From NCBI GenBank assembly GCA_023228295.1, contig JALOBP010000138.1:1-5343 (forward strand): a DNA stretch of 5,343 nt. The letters are read 5' to 3'. A program made the translations under genes and the position numbers. The DNA comes from Methanoregula sp. Lineage in GTDB: Archaea; Halobacteriota; Methanomicrobia; Methanomicrobiales; Methanospirillaceae. Position 1 is the first letter of the stretch. Every line of letters starts with the position of its first letter. The notes under the pieces were generated by a model. That model had not been told where the DNA came from. It ran no database searches and worked only from the letters and a program-made list of their open reading frames with translations. This document shows, one piece after another, positions 1 through 4,413 of this stretch.

Positions 1-283
1 AGCCGACAACCGCGTTGGTTACAAGAAGCAGGAGGATGATGGCAAAATCTTCCCAGTGCGATATTGCTGCCGAGAGGATTGCAGCAATCTCGATCATCCA
101 CGGGATCGGGCCCCAGAAATAGGACATGAACTTGAGGAGCGGGTGCTTCTTTTCTTCCGGGATATCGTTAAAGCCGTACTGGATCCGGAGTTCAATGGCT
201 GCGGCACTGGTCAGGCCGGTTGCAGATTCATGAGCGGGTGCAGGTGAGTCTGCCGTATCCGGGGGAGTTGTAACACCGGTCAT
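1..283 (-). CDS. Plasma-membrane proton-efflux P-type ATPase, N-terminal fragment
   Basis: The minus strand is open from an ATG at 283 to the left edge, giving 94 codons; the rest of the gene lies outside the window. After a Pro/Ser/Thr-rich start of about 20 residues comes a cation-ATPase N-terminal domain (GLTSAAA at 23-29, then YGFNDIPEEKKHPLLKF at 36-52). The segment SYFWGPIPWMIEIAAILSA (54-72) is the hallmark TM1 entry of type IIIA H+-ATPases (the Pma1 group), and FAIILLLLVTNAVVG begins TM2. The family pumps protons out of the cell using ATP through a phospho-aspartate intermediate. The DKTGT motif and the actuator domain are not in view, so catalytic competence cannot be judged. AGGAT about 10 bases upstream is a modest ribosome binding site. 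A TATA-like element lies near 331-343. The family call rests on the strong TM1 signature; ion specificity is inferred. Confidence 0.88.
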   Translation of the reverse strand, partial: MTGVTTPPDTADSPAPAHESATGLTSAAAIELRIQYGFNDIPEEKKHPLLKFMSYFWGPIPWMIEIAAILSAAISHWEDFAIILLLLVTNAVVG

Positions 284-330
284 AATATACGAGATCCTGT
301 CATGCCCGGTTGAGAGTAACCGCAAAATTT

Positions 331-343
331 CTTATAACTTTCG
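331..343 (-). promoter_or_regulatory. Candidate archaeal BRE/TATA promoter for the P-type ATPase
   Basis: On the minus strand this reads CGAAAGTTATAAG, a purine/A-rich BRE-like hexamer followed by a TATA-like box. Standard archaeal spacing of about 25 bases puts transcription start near 308-312, leaving a leader of about 25-30 bases before the ATG at 283. It suggests the ATPase has its own promoter even though usp lies upstream on the same strand. This is a pattern match only. Confidence 0.4.
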
Positions 344-389
344 ATAAAAACACCTGCTCATATCCATCCGAAGAACATCCTGTCGGTTA

Positions 390-439
390 CTGCCCGAATC
401 CCAATGCGGGGTCAGCAGGGGGCAGAACCATAACTATGG
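390..439. repeat. Two adjacent inverted repeats between usp and the ATPase gene
   Basis: CTGCCC (390-395) pairs with GGGCAG (420-425), and GAATCCC (396-402) pairs with GGGGTC (408-413) with one bulged A and one G-T pair, around the loop AATGC. Next to it is CCATA-AC-TATGG (428-439), a perfect 5-bp stem. Both lie just past the usp stop codon on the minus strand, so they may mark the usp 3' end or attenuate read-through into the ATPase gene. No long T-run follows immediately, so a terminator role is uncertain. Confidence 0.35.
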
Positions 440-464
440 GAAAACTTCAGAATTAAGAATCCCC

Positions 465-1334
465 TCAATCCACGTCACAGATAACAATCACCGGCTGTTT
501 CGTGTTCATGATAACATCATTCACCGTACTGCCGAGCAGGAAATCATAAAAACAGCCTTTTTCAGACGAGCTTATCCAGATGACCGATACATCTTCCTCA
601 TCGGCAGTCTCCGCTATCACGCAGGCAGGATCCCCTGTTTTTACGATGGTTCTGGATTGTATTTCTTTTGCGGCAAAAGTCTGACGGATTGCCCGGGTCT
701 GACTCTCCGCTGTCCGGGCATTTTGTGTAATTTCACTTCTTGTCGCGTCCGGGGATACGATAATAAGGATGATGACCTCCCCTGCTCCCGTCATGGTGCC
801 GGCAAGGGCTATTACCCGTTCAGCATGCAAGGAGAGATCTGTCGGGCAGAGAATCCGCGAGAAGATCATCGGACAGAACTTTTCAAATGTTTTCCCGGTC
901 AGGGTCTCGATGATTTTATGGCGGATAACGAGGACATTAATCCTGCTGATACGGCAGAGAACCCCGGTTGATATATTGCCGGTAAGCATCCCTGTTTTGA
1001 TGCCCATTCCATATGCACTGATAATAATCAGATCGACACCGTTTTTTTCTGCGATCTCAAGAATTGTCCCCGGAATATCGGGCGATATTGTTAATACCGG
1101 CGTTACCCTGATGTCCGGGCACAGTTTTTCAAGGTAGTTTCTCTCCGTTTGGAGGGATTTTTCCGCGGCACTGGTGACCAGTCTTTCAATAGTCTCCCTC
1201 CCCATCGGCACCCGGATGTCTTCGATTACGTGCAGGAGAATAATTTCACGAATCCCGGAAATGCCGGTAATACAGTCCGATATACACCGTGCATGTTCTG
1301 AAAAATCTGTCAGGATAAGTACTTTTTCAAACAT
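465..1334 (-). CDS. Universal stress protein with two tandem UspA domains
   Basis: This 289-residue soluble protein carries two UspA (PF00582) domains, about 1-140 and 158-287. Domain 1 opens with FEKVLILTDFSEHA, has the strand LLHVIEDI (33-40), then VDLIIISAYGMG (100-111) and a C-terminal strand INVLVIRH. Domain 2 repeats the plan with SRILCPTDLSLHA (159-171), IILIIVSP, VSVIWISSS and QPVIVICDVD. Usp proteins are cytosolic nucleotide-binding or dimerising proteins linked to stress survival; the exact role here is unknown. The usual nucleotide loop (G-2x-G-9x-G-S/T) is imperfect in both halves: domain 1 ends GNIS, and domain 2 keeps LLGST (266-270) but has SEKG where SHGK-type sequence is usual. 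GGGGTGA three bases before the ATG supports this start. About 290 residues is the normal size for tandem Usp proteins. It points the same way as the ATPase gene 181 bases downstream. Confidence 0.92.
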   Translation of the reverse strand: MFEKVLILTDFSEHARCISDCITGISGIREIILLHVIEDIRVPMGRETIERLVTSAAEKSLQTERNYLEKLCPDIRVTPVLTISPDIPGTILEIAEKNGVDLIIISAYGMGIKTGMLTGNISTGVLCRISRINVLVIRHKIIETLTGKTFEKFCPMIFSRILCPTDLSLHAERVIALAGTMTGAGEVIILIIVSPDATRSEITQNARTAESQTRAIRQTFAAKEIQSRTIVKTGDPACVIAETADEEDVSVIWISSSEKGCFYDFLLGSTVNDVIMNTKQPVIVICDVD

Positions 1335-1654
1335 GGTTCACCCCGGCGGCAACCGTGCCGGGACTGACTGCTGACAACATGAAAGAAATAACCCCTTTCA
1401 AATAATACATACGACTTCCAGTATTTATGGATATCTGGATTGGACTGAGATGAAAACCCGGTGATAGTAATCTTAAATTTCCTTATCATTTTCGAGCGAA
1501 AAATCCTGTGCACCGCTGAAGATCCCTGGATTGATAAACCCGGTAACGATACCAGAGCATGCGGTAACAACTCGCCAGAAACCGGGACAGGTTGTGCCTC
1601 TTCGTTACACCATTTCGTTACGATCATAACTCCGGATAACCGTACCAGGACAGG
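1335..1654. other. Divergent intergenic region between usp and the DUF6653-like remnant
   Basis: This 320-base stretch holds no gene I can support. It should contain the usp promoter on the minus strand. Weak TATA-like candidates there lie near 1399-1410 (ATGTATTATTTG) and 1421-1430 (CCATAAATAC), and neither is convincing. Towards the right it has four short related elements. CGGTAAC occurs at 1541-1547 and 1562-1568, 21 bases apart. TTCGTTAC, which contains the reverse complement GTTAC, occurs at 1601-1608 and 1614-1621, 13 bases apart. Open frames crossing this area on either strand resemble no family I know. Confidence 0.5.
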
Positions 1655-2141
1655 ATGACACTCGAACGAATGATTGCGAATGATTTTGCACTGGACAACG
1701 AGACCCGGTTCCGTAATGCAAACCCGTGGAGCATAGCGCTGCGCAACATGGTTCTTCCCATTCTCATTCTCGCGTCCTGGAGCCGGCTCTGGCAGGGTGG
1801 TATGCCCTTGTCCTGGCAGCCATCCTGCTCTGGACGTGGTTCAACTCCCGGATCTTCCCGGCCCCCGGCAACACTTGACCCCGGGGCGTCAAGGCAGTGT
1901 TCGGTGAATGGGTATGGCTGAACCGGCCGCCCCGGTCCCTCACCACCGGTCTGTCCCGAACCTCCTGTACGGCGTCTCTGGTGTCGGGATGCTCTTTGTG
2001 TTCTGGGGCGTGTTTACGTTCGATCTCTGGCCGACCATTTTTGGCATGGCGCTGGTCTGCCCGTAAAAATTCTGGTTCCTGGGCCGGAGGGCATGGCTAC
2101 GGGAGGATATAGGGGATGCTAACGATGAATACTGGATCTGA
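1655..2141 (+). pseudogene. Frameshifted remnant of a DUF6653-like small membrane protein
   Basis: No single frame is open, but the three frames read in turn give a continuous protein of about 162 residues. Frame from 1655: MTLERMIANDFA, NANPWSIALRNMVLPIL, SWSRLW. From 1798: GWYALVLAAILLWTWFNSRI, then FPAPGNT. From 1877: DPGAS. From 1894: AVFGEWVWLNR. From 1929: APVPHHRSVPNLLYGV, FTFDLWPTIFGMALV and FWFLGRRAWLREDI, ending at TGA 2139-2141. This order of motifs (NPWS, W-hydrophobic span, AS-AVFGE-VWLN, PVP-HHR-VP, LWPT, final W-L) matches my memory of DUF6653, a function-unknown membrane protein. Inferred lesions are -1 at about 1793-1797, +1 T at 1875-1876, -1 at about 1891-1892, -1 at about 1924-1928, and an in-frame TAA at 2064-2066. 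Decay is likelier than programmed frameshifting, but base-calling errors could explain some indels. Confidence 0.72.
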
Positions 2142-2164
2142 AGGCCAAGACGGACCTGTGAAGG

Positions 2165-2179
2165 TTTTTTTAAAAATTT
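2165..2179 (+). promoter_or_regulatory. Candidate TATA region for the methyltransferase gene
   Basis: A run of seven T, five A and three T lies 64-78 bases before the ATG at 2243. It is the most AT-rich segment between the pseudogene and the methyltransferase. With archaeal spacing, transcription would start near 2195-2205. The T7 run could equally serve as a poly-T terminator for transcription coming through the pseudogene. Confidence 0.33.
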
Positions 2180-2193
2180 CATTTCGGAAGGGT

Positions 2194-2211
2194 TTTTGCT
2201 GATTGGCAAAA
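2194..2211 (+). repeat. Perfect 6-bp hairpin upstream of the methyltransferase gene
   Basis: TTTTGC (2194-2199) and GCAAAA (2206-2211) form a perfect stem around TGATTG. It lies about where transcription from the 2165-2179 element would begin, so it could be an operator or a leader hairpin. It is short and A/T-rich, so chance occurrence is possible. Confidence 0.3.
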
Positions 2212-2242
2212 CAATGGGGATCTATATTCAGGTTGTGGGCAC

Positions 2243-3067
2243 ATGAAAAAGGATAAGATCAGGATCACGCTTGACAACGAGAAGGAGACCCTGCTCGTGC
2301 CTCTCCTGTGTAAAGCACGGGAACGTGAAAAAGAGCTCCCGATCCTCTCCGACCATGTTGCAGCAAGGCTGGTTGAACGCATTGATTATGATTTTTCTGC
2401 ACTGAAAATTCCCAAAAAAACCCAGGTTACTCTTTGTATCCGGGCAAAACAGTTTGACAATTATACCCGGGCTTTTCTCGATGAACATCCGTCAGCCGTT
2501 GTCATCCATATGGGATGCGGGCTCGACACCCGGTATTTCCGGGTGACCGATGGAAAAGTGGCGTGGTATGATCTTGATTATCCTGATGTCATCGCGTTGC
2601 GCAGGCAGTTCCATGATGAGACGGATCGATACCGCCTCATTCCTTCATCCGTGATGGATTTCCGATGGCTGGACAATCTTGCGGGAAAATCCGGTCCGGT
2701 CCTCATCATTGCTGAGGGGCTGTTCATGTATCTCCATGTGGAGGAAGTGAGATCCCTCATTATACGGTTGCAGCAACGATTCCCGGGATGCCTCCTGATA
2801 TTTGACTGTTTTTCTGCACATGCCATAAAGCGTATGGCGGGGCACCCGTCCATACAAAAAACCGGAGCAGAGGTTCACTGGGGAATTGACGATGCCAGGG
2901 AGATAGAGACCTGGAACAAGGGAATAACCCTTCTCGAAGAATGGTATTTTACCCAATCGGACGAGATCCGGAAACTGGATCACGTATACAGGATTCTCTT
3001 TAAATTTGCCGGCCTGTACCCTGCTGCAAAAAAGGCCCACCGCATTGTGGCATTCAGACTGAACTGA
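2243..3067 (+). CDS. SAM-dependent O-methyltransferase, TcmP/leucine carboxyl methyltransferase family
   Basis: This complete 274-residue protein has the family's motifs in order. TLLVPLLCKARE (16-27) and ILSDHVAARLVERIDYDFS (34-52) form the family-specific N-terminal cap. RAKQFD (67-72) is the conserved R-x3-FD helix. HMGCGLDTRYFR (89-100) is the glycine-rich SAM-binding motif I. WYDLDYPDVIALR (108-120) supplies the acidic residue at the end of strand 2 that binds the SAM ribose. AEGLFMYL (157-164) is motif IV near the active site. Such proteins (COG3315, PF04072) methylate carboxyl or hydroxyl groups on polyketides, small molecules or proteins; the substrate here cannot be told. No signal peptide or membrane segment is seen, so it is cytosolic. 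Its length is normal for the family. AGGTTGTG 6-13 bases before the ATG is a weak ribosome binding site. It appears monocistronic, with no biosynthetic partner in view. Confidence 0.88.
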   Translation: MKKDKIRITLDNEKETLLVPLLCKAREREKELPILSDHVAARLVERIDYDFSALKIPKKTQVTLCIRAKQFDNYTRAFLDEHPSAVVIHMGCGLDTRYFRVTDGKVAWYDLDYPDVIALRRQFHDETDRYRLIPSSVMDFRWLDNLAGKSGPVLIIAEGLFMYLHVEEVRSLIIRLQQRFPGCLLIFDCFSAHAIKRMAGHPSIQKTGAEVHWGIDDAREIETWNKGITLLEEWYFTQSDEIRKLDHVYRILFKFAGLYPAAKKAHRIVAFRLN

Positions 3068-3100
3068 TGTCAGATCCTACACTAATTCCTGCACCGGAAG

Positions 3101-3106
3101 TTTTTT
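3101..3106 (+). terminator. Candidate poly-T terminator after the methyltransferase gene
   Basis: A T6 run lies 34 bases beyond the TGA at 3065-3067. Euryarchaeal intrinsic termination uses oligo-T tracts with little need for a hairpin, and this is the first such tract after the gene. Support is positional only. Confidence 0.3.
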
Positions 3107-3394
3107 CGGCAATGATACCGGGATTTGAGTTTTCGTTTCGGATTCTCTCTTGCGACAGTTACGATCTCTCTTCTGTTATCTGCCTGTGCTGAACCTCCCG
3201 GAGGATGGCCCCGTTGCAATCATGACAATTATCAGATCCGGGCCAGGTTGTTTGGGAGATTTTTGTCAACGGGATTCTGTATGATGTCTGGCTGGTGACA
3301 TGGAATACTACCTCTCCTGCGTGACCGGTTTTTTTCCGGATTATCGTGCATTACGGCGTGGGTTGAAAACCGTGTGATTTTTTTGACAAATAGT

Positions 3395-3422
3395 GTCCGG
3401 CGGTCATAATACCCGCCCTGAC
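3395..3422. repeat. Imperfect hairpin in the long intergenic region
   Basis: GGCGG (3399-3403) pairs with CCGCC (3413-3417) around a 9-base loop, and GTC (3395-3397) pairs with GAC (3420-3422) across a small internal loop. The T7 run at 3378-3384 lies to its left, so on the minus strand the hairpin would be followed by an A-run, not a U-run. Its function is unknown. Confidence 0.3.
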
Positions 3423-3570
3423 AGAATTTTAGTCCGGGCGCATTCCAATCCCTGTTCAGGTTTTCTGGCCAGCAAAGTGGGAATAACACAAAGGGTTTAA
3501 AGGGTAAGCCCCAAGTTGAATTTTACTGAGTGGTGCATTTAGCTACACCTAATTTCTGTTCATAGTAATC

Positions 3571-3582
3571 CGGAAATTTCCG
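3571..3582. promoter_or_regulatory. Perfect 12-bp palindrome, possible operator of the kamA-like/ablA pair
   Basis: CGGAAATTTCCG is its own reverse complement and lies 61-72 bases before the start codon at 3644. A symmetric site at that distance suits a dimeric regulator near the archaeal promoter, and osmolyte genes are typically regulated. No second copy is seen in the window, so the role is inferred. Confidence 0.35.
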
Positions 3583-3600
3583 CACCGCTTGACCCCTGCC

Positions 3601-3616
3601 CTCTTACGGGTAAGAG
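3601..3616 (+). promoter_or_regulatory. Leader hairpin just before the kamA-like ribosome binding site
   Basis: CTCTTA (3601-3606) and TAAGAG (3611-3616) form a perfect stem around CGGG. The arm ends 15 bases before the GAGGAG ribosome binding site (3632-3637), so it may be a 5'-leader stem that affects translation, or a DNA operator. Confidence 0.35.
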
Positions 3617-3643
3617 CCCAACCCCCAGAATGAGGAGACCCGA

Positions 3644-4399
3644 ATGACCCTTAAGTACATTACATCAATTTCCGAACTCGACAATCTTGTCGGTCTCGCC
3701 CCAAAAGAGAGAGAGATGATGGAGACCGTAACGGAAAAGTTCCCGTTCCGCTCCAACGAGTATTATATCTCGATTATCGACTGGAAAGGCACGCACGATC
3801 CGATAAGACGGATTGTTGTTCCCGATTCTCGTGAAATCAAAAACGGGGGATTGGCCGATCCTTCATGCGAGCAATATTATACCCAAAAACCCGGTCTTCA
3901 GCACAAATATGATCAGACCGGCCTTTCTCTCCTCACCGATGTCTGCGCCGGCATCTGCCGTTTCTGTTTCCGCAAACGCCTCTTTTTGTCCTCTGAACAA
4001 GAGATGGTGAATGATGTTTCTGAAAATATCGAATATATCCGGGAACACGAAGAGATAACAAACGTCCTTTTAACCGGAGGAAACCCCCGTATGCCCGAAA
4101 CCCGACAACTGGAACCGGTTCTTCGTGAGCTCCGTGAGCTCCTCCATGCAAATTTCGTCCGGATTGGCAGCAAGGTGCTTGCCTATACTCCGTACCGGGT
4201 CATCATGTCCTATGTAACGGGCACGATTTGGATGGCAGGCAGGACCACAAAACCTGTATTCATGCGGTACCCCCCGGCAGCCGACCCCGCAGACGCCGGG
4301 AAGGACATGGTCTGCCGGCCAAACCCCAAGGCGCAATGGTTCTACGATTATTACGATCAACTGACCGATTTCAGGCCAAAAAAGGTGTGGTTGTCCTAA
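3644..4399 (+). CDS. KamA-family radical SAM protein with a large internal deletion
   Basis: The intact 251-residue frame has the expected N-terminal half of a KamA-type aminomutase. EKFPFRSNEYYISIID (31-46) matches the same region of the AblA next door. PGLQHKY (83-89) precedes the radical SAM cluster motif C101-x3-C105-x2-C108, followed by FRKR. LLTGGNPRM (142-150) is the GGDP element, here GGNP. VRIGSKV (172-178) and PYRV (183-186) correspond to VIRIGSRV and PYRI in AblA. The frame then jumps to MSYVTG (188-193), AADPADAGKDMV (212-223) and NPKAQWFYDYY (227-237), which resemble the extreme C-terminus of a KamA-like clade as I remember it. About 130-150 residues (barrel strands from WVN-FNHP onward) are absent; full members have roughly 370-410 residues. 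The probable PLP lysine in TGK is Thr194. GAGGAG six bases upstream fixes the start. It is probably catalytically dead, and is otherwise well preserved and co-transcribed with ablA. Confidence 0.82.
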   Translation: MTLKYITSISELDNLVGLAPKEREMMETVTEKFPFRSNEYYISIIDWKGTHDPIRRIVVPDSREIKNGGLADPSCEQYYTQKPGLQHKYDQTGLSLLTDVCAGICRFCFRKRLFLSSEQEMVNDVSENIEYIREHEEITNVLLTGGNPRMPETRQLEPVLRELRELLHANFVRIGSKVLAYTPYRVIMSYVTGTIWMAGRTTKPVFMRYPPAADPADAGKDMVCRPNPKAQWFYDYYDQLTDFRPKKVWLS

Positions 4400-4413
4400 G
4401 GGGGTTCGAAGAC

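Larger units (their letters stand above)
3068..3643. other. Long intergenic region upstream of the kamA-like/ablA pair
   Basis: These 576 bases hold no gene I can support. They begin with a possible 41-codon frame (3067-3192) whose ATG overlaps the methyltransferase stop as TGATG; it resembles nothing I know. Poly-T tracts, which can act as archaeal terminators, occur at 3101-3106 (T6), 3329-3335 (T7) and 3378-3384 (T7). An imperfect hairpin spans 3395-3422. The right end carries a 12-bp palindrome (3571-3582), a hairpin (3601-3616) and two copies of GGGTAAG (3502-3508 and 3608-3614), the likely control region of the downstream pair. An 85-codon minus-strand frame (3232-3489) has no ribosome binding site or recognisable motif. 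Confidence 0.5.

Noticed and set aside
657..1137. Two overlapping plus-strand open frames of 104 and 122 codons
   Set aside because: They are antisense to the well-supported usp gene, show no family motifs, and start without a ribosome binding site.
1310..1627. Minus-strand 105-codon frame upstream of usp
   Set aside because: It overlaps the usp start and its ribosome binding site, carries no recognisable motif, and its composition looks random.
1796..1930. Programmed ribosomal frameshifting in the DUF6653-like region
   Set aside because: At least four separate shifts plus a nonsense codon would be needed, with no slippery heptamer or pseudoknot seen. Decay or sequence error is simpler.
3323..3341. 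CCGG-T7-CCGG as a terminator hairpin
   Set aside because: The possible stem is only 4 bp of self-complementary CCGG and the T-run is in the loop, so it is not a classical hairpin terminator.
3232..3489. Minus-strand 85-codon frame in the long intergenic region
   Set aside because: There is no ribosome binding site before its ATG, no motif, and mixed codon choice. It could still be a lineage-specific gene, but nothing supports it.
4199..4399. Alternative reading frame after the KamA junction, implying a frameshift instead of a deletion
   Set aside because: The other two frames give CGA/AGA-rich or stop-containing peptides with no family resemblance, while the annotated frame gives a recognisable KamA-like tail with good codon use.
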